From Amycolatopsis benzoatilytica AK 16/65 (GTDB lineage Bacteria; Actinomycetota; Actinomycetes; Mycobacteriales; Pseudonocardiaceae): 64,000 nt of DNA. The notes under the pieces were generated by a model. That model did not search any database and was not told where the DNA came from. It saw only the letters and a list, made by a program, of their open reading frames with translations. Both the position numbers and the translations under genes were made by a program. The stretch's first letter is position 1. The number at the start of each line of letters is the position of its first letter. Where the stretch lies: contig NZ_KB912942.1 in NCBI RefSeq assembly GCF_000383915.1, positions 4,213,795-4,277,794 of the forward strand. The letters run 5' to 3'. This document shows positions 16,440 through 26,334 of this stretch, one piece after another.

Positions 16440-19400
16440 ATGACAGTGACGCCCGAGACTTCCGGGAGCCCCCGGAACGCGGGGGCCCAGGAACCGGATT
16501 TCGTCCCCGCGAGCGAGGTAGCGGCGCTGGAGCGGCTGCTCGCGGCGGTGCACGATCTGGGGGACGGCAACTTCCGGCGGCGCTTCGTCGCGCACGGCGA
16601 CGGAATCACCGCCCGGCTCGCCTCGGCGTTCAACGACATCGCCGAGCGCAATCAGCGGCTGGTGACCGAGCTCATGCGGGTGCGCACCGCGGTCGGCCAG
16701 GAGGGCCGGCTGAACGAGCGCGTCCGCACCGAGATCGGCCCGGGCGGCTGGAGCACCGCGGTCGACACGGTGAACGGGCTGATCGAGGACGTCAGCCGCC
16801 CGGTGGTGGAACTGGACCGGGTGCTCGGCGCGGTCGCCGGGGGCGACCTGTCGCAGCCGATGGCGCTGCAGCTGGACGGCCGTCCGCTGCGCGGGCAGTA
16901 CGCGGAGCTGGCGAAGACCGTCAACGGGCTGAACGCGCAGCTGTCCCGGTTCGCCGCCGAAGTGATCCGGCTGTCCCGTGAGATCGCCGGCGAGGGCCGC
17001 CTCGGCGGGCAGGCCGAGGTCCCGGGCGTGTCGGGGACCTGGCGCGACCTCACCGACTCGGTCAACTTCCTCGCCGACAACCTGACCGAGCAGGTCCGCA
17101 ACATCGCGTCGGTGACCACCGCGGTGGCCCGGGGCGATCTGACGCAGAAGATCAACGTCGATGCCCGGGGCGAGATCCTCGAACTCAAGAACACCATCAA
17201 CACGATGGTCGACCAGCTCTCCTCGTTCGCCGACGAAGTCACCCGGGTCTCCCGCGAGGTCGGCTCCGAAGGCCGGCTCGGCGGCCAGGCGCGGGTGCCG
17301 GGCGTCGCGGGCACCTGGCGCGACCTCACCGACTCGGTAAACCTGATGGCGGACAACCTGACCGACCAGGTCCGCAACATCTCCCAGGTCGCCACCGCGG
17401 TCGCCGCGGGCGATCTGACGAAGAAGATCGACGTGGACGCCCGCGGCGAGATCCTGCAGCTCAAGACCACGCTGAACACCATGGTCGACCAGCTTTCGTC
17501 GTTCGCCGACGAGGTCACCCGGGTCGCCCGCGAAGTCGGCAGCGACGGCCGCCTCGGCGGCCAGGCGGAGGTCCCCGGCGCGGCCGGCACCTGGCGGGGC
17601 CTGACGGACTCGGTGAACCAGATGGCGGACAACCTGACCGACCAGGTCCGCAACATCTCGCACGTGACCACCGCGGTCGCGAAGGGCGACCTGACGCAGA
17701 AGATCACCGTCGACGCGCGCGGCGAGATCCTCGAGCTCAAGACCACGATGAACACGATGGTCGACCAGCTCTCGTCGTTCGCCGACGAAGTCACCCGGGT
17801 CGCCCGCGAAGTCGGCACCGAAGGGCAGCTGGGCGGCCAGGCCACCGTCCCCGGGGTCGCCGGCATCTGGCGCGACCTCACCGGCTCGGTGAACTTCATG
17901 GCGAACAACCTGACCGCGCAGGTCCGCAACATCGCGCAGGTCGCGACGGCGGTGGCGCGCGGCGACCTGACGAAGAAGATCGCGGTCGACGCCAAGGGCG
18001 AGATCCTCGAACTGAAGACCACGCTGAACACGATGGTCGACCAGCTGTCCGCGTTCGCCGACGAAGTCACCCGCGTGTCCCGCGAAGTCGGCACCGACGG
18101 GAAGCTCGGCGGCCAGGCGACCGTGCCGGGCGTCGCGGGCACCTGGAAAGACCTCACCGACAACGTGAACTTCATGGCCAACAACCTGACCGAGCAGGTG
18201 CGCAACATTTCGCACGTGACCTCGGCGGTGGCCCGCGGGGACCTGACGCAGAAGATCACCGTCGACGCGCGCGGCGAGATCCTGGAACTCAAGAACATCC
18301 TGAACACGATGGTCGACCAGCTGTCCGCGTTCGCCGACGAAGTCACCCGCGTGTCTCGCGAAGTCGGCACCGAAGGCCGCCTCGGCGGTCAGGCCCGCGT
18401 GCCGGGCGTCGCGGGCACCTGGAAAGACCTCACCGACAACGTGAACGTCATGGCGGACAACCTCACCGTGCAGGTGCGGAGCATCGCCACGATGGCGAGC
18501 GCGGTGGCGAACGGCGACTTGTCGAAGAAGATCTCCATCGACGCGGCCGGCGAGGTCGCGGCGCTGGCCGGGACGCTGAACGACATGGTCGAGACGCTGC
18601 GCGCGTTCGCCGACGAAGTCACCCGGGTCGCCCGCGAGGTCGGCACCGAAGGCATCCTGGGCGGTCAGGCGCGGGTGCCCGGCGTGGCGGGCACCTGGAA
18701 GGACCTGACCGAGAACGTCAACTTCATGGCGCACAACCTGACCAGCCAGGTCCGGAACATCTCGCAGGTCACCACCGCGGTCGCGCGCGGCGACCTGTCC
18801 CGCAAGATCGACGTCGACGCCCGGGGCGAGATCCTCGAGCTCAAGACCACGATGAACACGATGGTCGACCAGCTGTCCGCGTTCGCCGCGGAGGTCACCC
18901 GCGTGGCGCGCGAGGTCGGCACCGAAGGGAAGCTGGGCGGCCAGGCCGAGGTGGAAGGCGTGTCCGGCACCTGGAAGCGGCTGACGGAGAGCGTGAACCA
19001 GCTGGCCGGCAACCTGACCACGCAGGTCCGCGCGATCGGCCAGGTCGCGACGGCGGTGACCGCGGGCGACCTGACCCGGCACATCACCGTGGACGCGTCC
19101 GGCGAGCTGGCGGATCTCAAGGACAACATCAACCAGATGATCGCGAACCTCAAGGAGACCACCTCCGCGAACCGCGAACAGGACTGGCTGAAGACGAACC
19201 TGGCGCGGCTGTCCGGCCGGATGCAGGGCCACCGCGACCTCGCCTCGGTCGCGACGCTGATTCTGTCCGAGCTGGCCCCGCTGGTCAGCGCGCAGCAGGG
19301 CGCGTTCTTCATCGCGCACGACGACGACGGCAGCGGCGACCAGGACAAGCTGCTCGACTGCATCGCCGCCTACGGCCTCGCCCAGGCCCGCACCGGCCTG

Positions 19401-21173
19401 CGCTTCCGGCTCGGCGAATCGCTGATCGGGCAGGCCGCGGTGGACCGGCGGACGATACTGGTCAACGGCGCTCCGCCGGAGTACGCGCTGGTGTCGTCCG
19501 GGCTCGGCTCGGCCCCGCCGGTGAACGTGATCGTGCTGCCGGTGCTGTTCCAGGGCGAGGTGCTGGGCGTGCTGGAGCTGGCGTCGGTCAACGAGTTCTC
19601 CGCGGTGCACCTGGACCTGCTGGAGCAGCTGCGGCACACGATCGGCGTCAACGTCAACACGATCCTGTCGAACTCCCGCACCGAGGCGCTGCTGACCGAA
19701 TCCCAGCGGCTGGCGCAGGAACTGCGCGCCCGGTCCGAGCAGTTGCAGGCGCAGCAAGGGGAACTGCGCCGGTCGAACACCGAACTGGCGGAGAAGGCGG
19801 CGCTGCTGGCCCAGCAGAACCGCGACATCGAGGTCAAGAACATCGAGATCGAGCAGGCCCGCCAGGAGCTGGAGGAACGCGCCGGGCAGCTGACGGTGGC
19901 GTCGCAGTACAAGAACGAGTTCATGGCGAACATGTCGCACGAGCTGCGCACCCCGCTCAACAGCGCGCTGATCCTCGCGAAACTGCTGTCGGAGAACCCG
20001 GAGGGCAACCTCACCGAGAAGCAGATCCAGTTCGCCAGGACGATCTACGCGGCGGGCAGCGACCTGCAGCAGCTGATCAACGACATCCTGGACCTGGCGA
20101 AGGTCGAGGCGGGCAAGCTGGACCTGCAGATGTCCGATGTGACGCTGCCGGAGCTGGTGAACTACGTCGAATCGCTGTGCCGCCCGCTGACCGCGGACAA
20201 GGGCCTGGAGTTCGCGGTCCTGATCGACCCTCCGGTGCCGGGCAGCGTGCACACCGACGAACATCGCCTCCAGCAGGTGCTGCGCAACCTCTTGTCGAAC
20301 GCCGCGAAGTTCACCGACGAAGGCGGCGTACGCCTGCACATCCGGATGGCGGAGCCCGGCGAGGTCTCCCAGGAGTCCCTGCGCGCGGCAGCCGGAATCA
20401 TCGCGTTCGCGGTCGAGGACACCGGAATCGGCATCCCGGAAGAGAAACTGGAAGTCATCTTCGACGCGTTCCGCCAGGCCGACGGGACGACGAGCCGCAA
20501 GTACGGCGGAACCGGCCTCGGCCTGTCCATCAGCCAGCAGCTGACCGAGCTGCTGAGCGGCGAACTGCGGGTGAGCAGCACTCCCGGCCGGGGCAGCACG
20601 TTCACGCTGTACCTGCCGGTCGGCGCGGCGAACCTGATCGCGTCCACGACCCCGGTCCGCCCGACACCGAAGCTGCCGGTGCTGCCGAGCACTATCACGG
20701 TGGCCGAGCCGAACAGCGCCCCGAAGCGTTTCGACGGCGAGAAGGTCCTGATCGTCGACGACGACCTGCGCAACGTCTTCGCCTTGGCGGCCGTGCTGGA
20801 ACAGGCCGGCCTGGAAGTCATCTACGCGGACACCGGCGTGGCCGGAATCCGGGCGCTGGAGCGGCACGAGGACACCGCGCTGGTGCTGATGGACGTGATG
20901 ATGCCGGAACTGGACGGCAACGCGACCATCGCCGCCATCCGAGCCGAAGCGGCCCACGAGGACCTTCCGGTGATCGCCGTCACAGCGAAGGCGACGGAAG
21001 AAGACCGCGAACGCACCCTGGCGTCCGGAGCGGACGACTACATCACGAAGCCAGTGGACACCGACCTGCTGCTGGACGTGATCGCCGCCCGCCTGGAGGC
21101 GGACGCGGCGTCGACGCAGCGGTCTTCGGAGAGGAACGATATGGAGCGGGTGACGGGAATCGAACCCGCGTAG
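16440..21173 (+). CDS. Soluble multi-HAMP hybrid sensor histidine kinase
   Basis: The protein is about 1577 residues and has no membrane segment. It has nine HAMP-type units (one diverged, then eight of exactly 92 residues, residues about 125-905). A GAF domain follows (about 935-1075), then a coiled coil (about 1080-1155), HisKA with [11 protein letters not shown], HATPase with DTGIGIP and GGTGLGLSI, and a C-terminal receiver with VLIVDDD and [11 protein letters not shown]. Poly-HAMP kinases without membrane anchors occur in actinomycetes and resemble the fungal Nik1 design. ATG 16440 has GGGAAGG upstream; ATG 16404 is an alternative. The 3' end runs into the opposite-strand tRNA-Gly. It is divergent from the SpoIIE phosphatase. 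Confidence 0.92.
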   Translation: MTVTPETSGSPRNAGAQEPDFVPASEVAALERLLAAVHDLGDGNFRRRFVAHGDGITARLASAFNDIAERNQRLVTELMRVRTAVGQEGRLNERVRTEIGPGGWSTAVDTVNGLIEDVSRPVVELDRVLGAVAGGDLSQPMALQLDGRPLRGQYAELAKTVNGLNAQLSRFAAEVIRLSREIAGEGRLGGQAEVPGVSGTWRDLTDSVNFLADNLTEQVRNIASVTTAVARGDLTQKINVDARGEILELKNTINTMVDQLSSFADEVTRVSREVGSEGRLGGQARVPGVAGTWRDLTDSVNLMADNLTDQVRNISQVATAVAAGDLTKKIDVDARGEILQLKTTLNTMVDQLSSFADEVTRVAREVGSDGRLGGQAEVPGAAGTWRGLTDSVNQMADNLTDQVRNISHVTTAVAKGDLTQKITVDARGEILELKTTMNTMVDQLSSFADEVTRVAREVGTEGQLGGQATVPGVAGIWRDLTGSVNFMANNLTAQVRNIAQVATAVARGDLTKKIAVDAKGEILELKTTLNTMVDQLSAFADEVTRVSREVGTDGKLGGQATVPGVAGTWKDLTDNVNFMANNLTEQVRNISHVTSAVARGDLTQKITVDARGEILELKNILNTMVDQLSAFADEVTRVSREVGTEGRLGGQARVPGVAGTWKDLTDNVNVMADNLTVQVRSIATMASAVANGDLSKKISIDAAGEVAALAGTLNDMVETLRAFADEVTRVAREVGTEGILGGQARVPGVAGTWKDLTENVNFMAHNLTSQVRNISQVTTAVARGDLSRKIDVDARGEILELKTTMNTMVDQLSAFAAEVTRVAREVGTEGKLGGQAEVEGVSGTWKRLTESVNQLAGNLTTQVRAIGQVATAVTAGDLTRHITVDASGELADLKDNINQMIANLKETTSANREQDWLKTNLARLSGRMQGHRDLASVATLILSELAPLVSAQQGAFFIAHDDDGSGDQDKLLDCIAAYGLAQARTGLRFRLGESLIGQAAVDRRTILVNGAPPEYALVSSGLGSAPPVNVIVLPVLFQGEVLGVLELASVNEFSAVHLDLLEQLRHTIGVNVNTILSNSRTEALLTESQRLAQELRARSEQLQAQQGELRRSNTELAEKAALLAQQNRDIEVKNIEIEQARQELEERAGQLTVASQYKNEFMANMSHELRTPLNSALILAKLLSENPEGNLTEKQIQFARTIYAAGSDLQQLINDILDLAKVEAGKLDLQMSDVTLPELVNYVESLCRPLTADKGLEFAVLIDPPVPGSVHTDEHRLQQVLRNLLSNAAKFTDEGGVRLHIRMAEPGEVSQESLRAAAGIIAFAVEDTGIGIPEEKLEVIFDAFRQADGTTSRKYGGTGLGLSISQQLTELLSGELRVSSTPGRGSTFTLYLPVGAANLIASTTPVRPTPKLPVLPSTITVAEPNSAPKRFDGEKVLIVDDDLRNVFALAAVLEQAGLEVIYADTGVAGIRALERHEDTALVLMDVMMPELDGNATIAAIRAEAAHEDLPVIAVTAKATEEDRERTLASGADDYITKPVDTDLLLDVIAARLEADAASTQRSSERNDMERVTGIEPA
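17094..19163 (+). repeat. Eight 276-bp tandem coding repeats (HAMP units)
   Basis: Units begin with VRNI/VRSI/VRAI-type starts at 17094 and then every 276 bp up to 19026, giving seven exact 92-codon steps. Most carry GDLTxKI, GEILELK and MVDQLS in the same places. The perfect spacing shows unit duplication, and the units are conserved enough for recombination between them. Confidence 0.88.
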
Positions 21174-21215
21174 CTAGTTTGGAAGACTAGGGCTCTACCA
21201 TTGAGCTACACCCGC
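21142..21215 (-). tRNA. tRNA-Gly (TCC)
   Basis: Read on the minus strand, the gene has a GCGGGTG/CACCCGC acceptor stem, a D-arm with AATGGTA loop and an anticodon stem CTAGT/ACTAG around CTTCCAA (anticodon TCC). The T-arm is GCGGG-TTCGATT-CCCGT, with encoded CCA (21142-21144). Its 3' 32 bp overlap the end of the opposite-strand kinase gene. Confidence 0.96.
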
Positions 21216-21318
21216 AGTGCCCCTGGTGACCCGGGAGCGAAGCAAGCTTAGCGTGCCCGCTAAGGTAGGTGGCACACCCCCCGGGTTGAGCGATCGACCA
21301 GCCGGTTCACGGGGGTGC

Positions 21319-21395
<77 letters not shown>

Positions 21396-21420
21396 CGGTC
21401 GACTTTGTGACCAGCGAAAA

Positions 21421-21453
21421 CCCCGGGAGCCCGCTTGCGTGAAGCTCCCGGGG
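21421..21453. terminator. Terminator hairpin after tRNA-Pro
   Basis: CCCCGGGAGC and GCTCCCGGGG form a perfect 10-bp stem with a 13-nt loop. AAAA precedes the stem and TCTCAGTTT follows it. It can serve the tRNA-Pro transcript and the convergent integrase remnant. Confidence 0.7.
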
Positions 21454-21501
21454 TCTCAGTTTGGGTCTCAGTACAAGGCGTTATACACCCCGGTTTCGTG
21501 T

Positions 21502-22207
21502 TCACGTCACCGCTCGGAGGGCCGGCGGCTCCTCGGCGCTCTCGCCGCCGGCGGAGCGCTTCGAAGGGTCGAGCAATCGCTGCACCTGAGCGAGAATCGC
21601 CTCAGCGTCCGGCTGCGGTTCCGGCGGCGTGGGCTTGTCAGGGACATCGCTCCACAGGAAGTCCCCTACCTGGTTCGTAATCCCCGAGACAACCTCGGTT
21701 GGCACATGCACGTAACGCTTGGCCACTGCGGCGTCGCCCCAGCCCATGATCTCCATGATCGCGGGCAGCGGGACCTTCAAGACGAGCAGCATCGTCGCCG
21801 CTGTGTGGCGAGCATCGTGCAGCCTGGCGTCGCGCACCTGCGCCTCGGCTAGCAGCGACTTCCACTCGTCGTGGTCGACGCGCGGATCAATCGGGCGGCC
21901 GGTCGGTTGCGCGAATACCCAGCCACCCTCCTGCCACAGTGTTCCGGCAAACTCCCGTTCCGCGTCCTGAGCCGCCTTGTGCTCCATCAGGAGTTCCAGC
22001 AGAGGCCCCGGGATCCCGACAAGTTCGGCGTCCAGCGTTGGAGGTGTTCTCTCGAACAGACGGGGCCGCGATGGTCTCAACCCAATGCTTCAACCAAGTC
22101 TCGACCGTCCACGCCTGTGAACCGACCTTGGTCGCCGTGCCGGAATCCCGATGCCGCCCCAGCTCGCGAACAGCGGAAATTACGTCGCATGATTCGGGCC
22201 AGCTCAT
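21502..22207 (-). pseudogene. Tyrosine integrase remnant with internal deletion
   Basis: The C-terminal part (start of frame near 22080) keeps the HDARHTAATML catalytic segment and YVHV near the catalytic tyrosine, as in phage-type site-specific recombinases. The N-terminal arm (WTVETWLKHWVETIA, near 22110-22060) is in another frame and breaks off at about 22045. The core-binding domain and the first catalytic arginine are missing between them. This is therefore a deleted, frameshifted integrase. It points toward tRNA-Pro(TGG), a usual target site class, but I see no second copy of the tRNA 3' end in this window. Confidence 0.75.
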
Positions 22208-22923
22208 CTCGACAGCTTTGCTTCAGCCGGCTCCGGTCCAACCGTGAGCGTTCCGCTGCGTCAGCCGCAGCGCATCGACAGTCCGCCGTCGACGGGCAGG
22301 CACACGCCGTTGATGTATGCGGCGCGGTCGGAGGCGAGGAAGACCGCGGCGTTGGCCACATCGCGTGGCGTTCCCATGTGCCCGGTCGGGCTCATCGCGT
22401 GGCGGGCGAGAAGTTCGGCCGGATCGTCAGTGAGCTGATGGGAGACCATCGGGGTCTCGATCAGGCCCGGCACAACCGCGTTGACCCGGATGCCGTCACG
22501 GGCGTAGGTCAGCGCAAGTGACACGGTGAGCTGGTTGAGGCCGGATTTGGCGGCGCTGTACGCAGGATAGGTGTAGCCGGTGTCGCGGATCGCAGACAAC
22601 GACGAGACATTGACGATCGACCCGCGGCCAGCCTGCTTCATGACGGGGATGGCGTAGCGGCAGGTGAGATAGGCGCTGGTGAGATTGAGGGCCAGGCCGC
22701 GGTTCCACGTGGCGAGGTCGAGGTCGGTGATTTCGCCGGTGACCGACGCGCCAACGTTGTTGTGCAATACGTGCGGGATGCCCAGGGTCGAGACGACTTC
22801 GTTGACGGCGCCGGCGACATCGGCCTCGATCGTGACGTCGGCGGTGATGCTGATGGCGCTCGCCGAGATGGGCCAGTCCTGCTCTCCGAAATGGGCCAGC
22901 TGAGGAGTGCAGCGTAGCCGGTG

Positions 22924-23301
22924 TCAGCGGCGGAGCGGGATCACTCCGTCGGGTGCCGCGACGGGCATCTGCGGGCGTGCGGCTTCGGGTGTGGTGAGCA
23001 GCGCGACGATGGTGACCGGGCCGCCGCAGTGCGGGCAGTCCCGCTGGGCCGCGATGTGCGGCAGGGGCACTGCAGGCGCCAGCGGGGGCGCCGCCGGAGG
23101 CGGTGTCCCGAAGGACCTGGCGGTGACTGAGACGGGTGTGGTGCGTTCGACCTCCCGTCGGGCGGCTGCGGTGCGTTTGCACTGGCGCGAGCAGTAGAGC
23201 CGGGTCTTGGCTTGCCGGCCGGTGGCGACGAACGCTTCCCAGCAGATCGGGCAGGTCTTGCGGGTCGCGTTGTAGTTCGGGTCGTGTGGGTCAGGAGACA
23301 T
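22924..23301 (-). CDS. Zinc-finger-like accessory protein of the IS element
   Basis: A 125-residue protein with two CxxC pairs near the N terminus (CPICWEAF and LYCSRQCKR) and another, CPHCGG, near residue 95. A Pro/Ala-rich linker lies between them. The arrangement suggests one or two small zinc ribbons. It overlaps istB by 11 bp and lies inside the element ends, so it moves with it. Its role is unknown; DNA or transposase binding is possible. Core IS21 transposition needs only IstA and IstB. Confidence 0.75.
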   Translation of the reverse strand: MSPDPHDPNYNATRKTCPICWEAFVATGRQAKTRLYCSRQCKRTAAARREVERTTPVSVTARSFGTPPPAAPPLAPAVPLPHIAAQRDCPHCGGPVTIVALLTTPEAARPQMPVAAPDGVIPLRR

Positions 23302-24130
23302 GTGCGTTCACCGCCTTGCGCAGCTTGTCCGATGTGGACTGATGTGAGCGGAGTCGATAGGAGGGGCCGTCGATACCGACGACGGTCGCGCGGTGCAGCA
23401 GCCGGTCCAGCATCGCTGCGGCGACGGTCGCGTCTCCGAAAGCCGTTGCCCAGTCAGCGATCCCGACGTTTGTCGTCAGGATCGTGCTCGACTTGAGGTA
23501 ACGCTGGTTGATCACCTGGAACAACGCTGAGGCCCCGTCGCCGGGCAGTGGGAGATAGCCGAGCTCGTCGATCACGAGCAGTTTCGGTCCGGCGAAGAAC
23601 CGCATGCAGGTGGCCCAGCGTCCTTCGACCGCGGCCTTGTGGCAGCGGGCGGCGAGGTCGGCTGCGGTGGTGAAGTAGACCCGGTTGCCGGCTTCGGCCG
23701 TGCCGCGCGCGAGTGCTGTGGCGAGCATGGTCTTTCCGACTCCGGGCGGCCCGACGAACAACACGTTGGAGGCGTCGTCGAGGAACCGCAGCGTCGCCAG
23801 GTCGCGGATGAGTTTCTCGTCGACGCCGGGTTGGGCGGCGAAGTCGAAGTCCGCCAGAGTCCAGGGATCCGGGAGGCAGGCGAACCGCAACCGGCCGGCG
23901 AGGCGGCGTTCTTCGGTGGCGTTGACCTCGATTTCCAGCAGCCTCTCCAGCGCCGCGGTCATCGACAGGTTCTCCGCGCGGGCCTGGTCGAGGATGCGGG
24001 GCAGGGCTTCGGCGGCGTTGTCGAGCTTGAGGTAGGAGAAGTGCGAGCGGAGTTGCTGATAGCGGCGGGCCTCGCTCATCTGTGGCCCTGAACGGTTTCC
24101 GGACAAGTGATCAGTCCTCCTTGGACTCAT
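23291..24130 (-). CDS. istB: IS21 helper ATPase IstB
   Basis: The 279-residue AAA+ protein has Walker A VGPPGVGKTMLA (about residues 126-137), Walker B LLVIDELGYLPL and sensor-like TTNVG, as in the DnaC-like IstB family that regulates target choice by IstA. It overlaps istA by 20 bp, and MSEARRYQQL at about residue 18 may be the true start. The gene appears intact. Confidence 0.92.
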   Translation of the reverse strand: MSPRRTDHLSGNRSGPQMSEARRYQQLRSHFSYLKLDNAAEALPRILDQARAENLSMTAALERLLEIEVNATEERRLAGRLRFACLPDPWTLADFDFAAQPGVDEKLIRDLATLRFLDDASNVLFVGPPGVGKTMLATALARGTAEAGNRVYFTTAADLAARCHKAAVEGRWATCMRFFAGPKLLVIDELGYLPLPGDGASALFQVINQRYLKSSTILTTNVGIADWATAFGDATVAAAMLDRLLHRATVVGIDGPSYRLRSHQSTSDKLRKAVNAHVS

Positions 24131-25466
24131 AGGTGGGTGCGCTGCCCAGCTTCGCCGCGGTGGCGGCGTAGGTGGCCAGGTCGATCACGACGTGGGCCGC
24201 GGGCCCCGTCGCGGGCAGGCCGCGCAGTCGTGCTGCTTCGGCCAACGCCGCCGCCGACGGCGGCCGGCGCGTCTTGTGGGTGCAGGGCCGATCGGTGCTG
24301 AACGCGCCCATCGCGGCGTGTTCGAGCGCGATCACGTGCCCGTCGTCGCGGACGACCCGGCCGGCCCCGTCCGGGGCGCGGTGGTGGACCGCGACCGTCG
24401 CGCCGCCCTCGGTGACGATCCGCAGCACGTCCGCGCCGAGCCGGTGACGGACCTGAACCTGCGCGCCGCCCAGCCCGGGCGGGACGGAATAGGAGTTGCC
24501 GCGAAAGGAAACCAGCGCCTGCGGCGTGACGATCCGGCCGAGGTCGAACTCGGCCGGGAACGCGACCAGCGGCAGGGCGTGCAGCCGCTCGGCCGCGGCC
24601 AGGCCGGCGACCGTGGTGCGCTCACCGTCGAGGACCCGGCGGCGGCTATCGAGCTTGGCCGCGAGACGATCCAGCCCGGCCTGCGCCTCGGCGATCGTGA
24701 CGTCATCGCCGAGGGTGCGCCACCAGCGTTGCGCGGCCGAGTGGTTGGCCTTCTCGACCACACCCTTGCGGTTCCCGCGCCGCGGCGGACACGTCACCGA
24801 CCGGACCCCGTAATGCTTCGCGACCTGGGAAAATGCGGGCGTGATCCGGCCTGAGGCGGGGTGGCAGACCGTGGCCATCCGGTCGAAGCGCCAGACCTGG
24901 GTCACCCCGCCCAGGCGCCGGACCACCGCGTCGAGGGCCTCGACCAGGTGCGGGAAGTCCTCGGCATCGGCCAGGACGCCGCGCCACTTGCTCGAGTGCG
25001 CCAGCGCGCCGACCAGCAGATGTGCCTGCTTCCCGGCGCCCCAGCTCGCCGGTGGGTCCGGCAGCTCGAGCCAGTCCCACTGGGTTTCCTCGCCCGGCGG
25101 GTGGGTGATGATCGCGACGTCCCGGCCGCGGGACACCTGGCAAGGCTCGCAGTGCGGGCGCAGCTGATAGCGGCGCAGCGCCCGGGTGAACGTCGAGTAG
25201 CCGCCTTGGTAGCCGAGCTCGGTGACCTCGTCCAGCAGCGTCGCCGCCCACAAGTGCGGGTCGTCGGCCAGCCGGGCGCGGCAGTAGCCGAGGAACGGCT
25301 CGAACGGGTCCGGCCCCGCTGGCCGTCGCTTGCCCGGCACCACCTCGCCGGCCAGGTAGCGGCGGATCGTCTTGCGGTCGCGTCCGAGATGTCGCGCGAT
25401 CGCCGAGACCGACCAGCCTTGAGCACGCAGCGCCTGCGCCTCCACGTCTTCCTCCAGAGTGAGCAT
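24111..25466 (-). CDS. istA: IS21 transposase IstA
   Basis: The 451-residue transposase has an N-terminal HTH (WSVSAIARHLGRDRKTIRRYL). A DDE integrase core follows, with QWDWLELP (first acidic residue), FDRMATV and the late glutamate in RKGVVEKANHS. A C-terminal beta domain is typical for IstA. All motifs are present and the frame is uninterrupted, so the element may still be active. Confidence 0.93.
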   Translation of the reverse strand: MLTLEEDVEAQALRAQGWSVSAIARHLGRDRKTIRRYLAGEVVPGKRRPAGPDPFEPFLGYCRARLADDPHLWAATLLDEVTELGYQGGYSTFTRALRRYQLRPHCEPCQVSRGRDVAIITHPPGEETQWDWLELPDPPASWGAGKQAHLLVGALAHSSKWRGVLADAEDFPHLVEALDAVVRRLGGVTQVWRFDRMATVCHPASGRITPAFSQVAKHYGVRSVTCPPRRGNRKGVVEKANHSAAQRWWRTLGDDVTIAEAQAGLDRLAAKLDSRRRVLDGERTTVAGLAAAERLHALPLVAFPAEFDLGRIVTPQALVSFRGNSYSVPPGLGGAQVQVRHRLGADVLRIVTEGGATVAVHHRAPDGAGRVVRDDGHVIALEHAAMGAFSTDRPCTHKTRRPPSAAALAEAARLRGLPATGPAAHVVIDLATYAATAAKLGSAPTYESKED

Positions 25467-25805
25467 CCACGCCTCCGGTCACGATCACGGTGATCAACAC
25501 CGAAACCGTCACCCCGAGGCCGCTGACCAGCGCAAACGACGCGCCGACAGGACACCCCAGCTGGGGAATTTCAGAGAGCAGGACTGGCCCTATTCAGAGA
25601 GCACCATCAATGCCCAGGGATTGGCCGCCGGCCGCCGTGATTCCCTTGACGACGCGGTCGGCTTCGCCGCGGTCGCGGTCGACGGCCACGACGATGGCGC
25701 CCGCTTCGGCGTAGGCCAGAGCCGCCGCTTCGCCGTTGGACAACCCTTGACCGCTGGAGCCGGCACCGAAGACGACGACGATCCGGCCTTCCAAATCTCG
25801 TTTGC

Positions 25806-26159
25806 TCACCAGCTGACCTCCTTGACGAGGAGCTCTGCCGTGACGACGACGATGTTTTCGCCGGGCATCGGCAGGCCGGTGTGGACAGTGCTGCTGCTCC
25901 TGGAGCGCACGCGTTCTCGGTGTGCAAAGTCGGTTATCGTCGCGCGTTGGGGCATGGACGCGCCGACGAGCTCGCCCTCGAAGCCCTGAGCGGAGAACCC
26001 GTCGTTGCAGAGCCGAGGGAGATCGCATCGATGTAGCCGGGCGTGAGTCCTGCGTCCTCGATGCCAGAGAATGCGACCTCTGCCGCGGGGGCCTGCACGC
26101 CGGGCATCGAGGTTGCCGAACTTGCGGTGCGCCCAGCCGGGCAGCTGCACTGCGCTCAT
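25806..26159 (-). pseudogene. Frameshifted thiolase-like remnant
   Basis: From ATG 26159 (after GAGAGGAAAGG) the frame reads MSAVQLPGWAHRKFGNLDA, like the start of acetyl-CoA acetyltransferase-type thiolases. A shifted frame then reads EVAFSGIEDAGLTPGYIDAI, and the first frame resumes with NDGFSAQGFEGELVG. The active cysteine and the rest of the two thiolase domains are absent, and the end (PGENIVVVTAELLVKEVSW) follows abruptly. I read this as two frameshifts plus a large internal deletion. The gene preceded the IS-split SDR in a shared operon. Confidence 0.5.
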
Positions 26160-26334
26160 CACGACACCTTTCCTCTCGATTTGTTGTGCGACGGCAGTGC
26201 TCCGAAACCGGCACACACCAGCCACCGCGCTCGCGCCGAGTGCTCGTCATCACCCTGCCGTCGAACGGCGGCTGCGCACACCGTCCCAGGACGAGAGATC
26301 GAGCCGGGTATTGCTCCGTTTGTAGAATCCCCGC

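Larger units (their letters stand above)
22851..25609 (-). mobile_element. IS21-family insertion sequence
   Basis: The 2759-bp element begins TGATGG and ends CCATCA. Related inverted end repeats include GGGCCAGTCCTGCTCTC at both ends (about 22870 and 25590, inverted), and AGAGAGCA motifs are repeated near the right end. It is flanked by a 4-bp direct repeat, ATGC (22847-22850 and 25610-25613), a usual IS21-family duplication size. It carries istA, istB and a third zinc-finger gene, all on the minus strand. Confidence 0.92.
22261..25809 (-). pseudogene. Short-chain dehydrogenase split by IS21-type element
   Basis: The 5' part (25809-25614, GTG start after AAGGAGG) encodes the Rossmann start VVVFGAGSSGQG. 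The 3' part (22850-22261) encodes NNVG, the catalytic YSAAK (in YPAYSAAKSG) and PVDGG near the end. Removing 22851-25613 (element plus one 4-bp duplication) joins them in frame to an uninterrupted 261-residue SDR. Only the insertion breaks the gene, so the event looks recent. The GTG overlaps the stop of the thiolase remnant upstream, indicating a former catabolic operon. Confidence 0.9.

Noticed and set aside
16107..20957. A 1616-codon open frame on the minus strand, antisense to the multi-HAMP kinase
   Set aside because: It is a composition artefact of high-GC repeats: it has no domains, consists of His/Val/Arg-rich repetition mirroring the HAMP units, and overlaps the start of a well-supported phosphatase gene.
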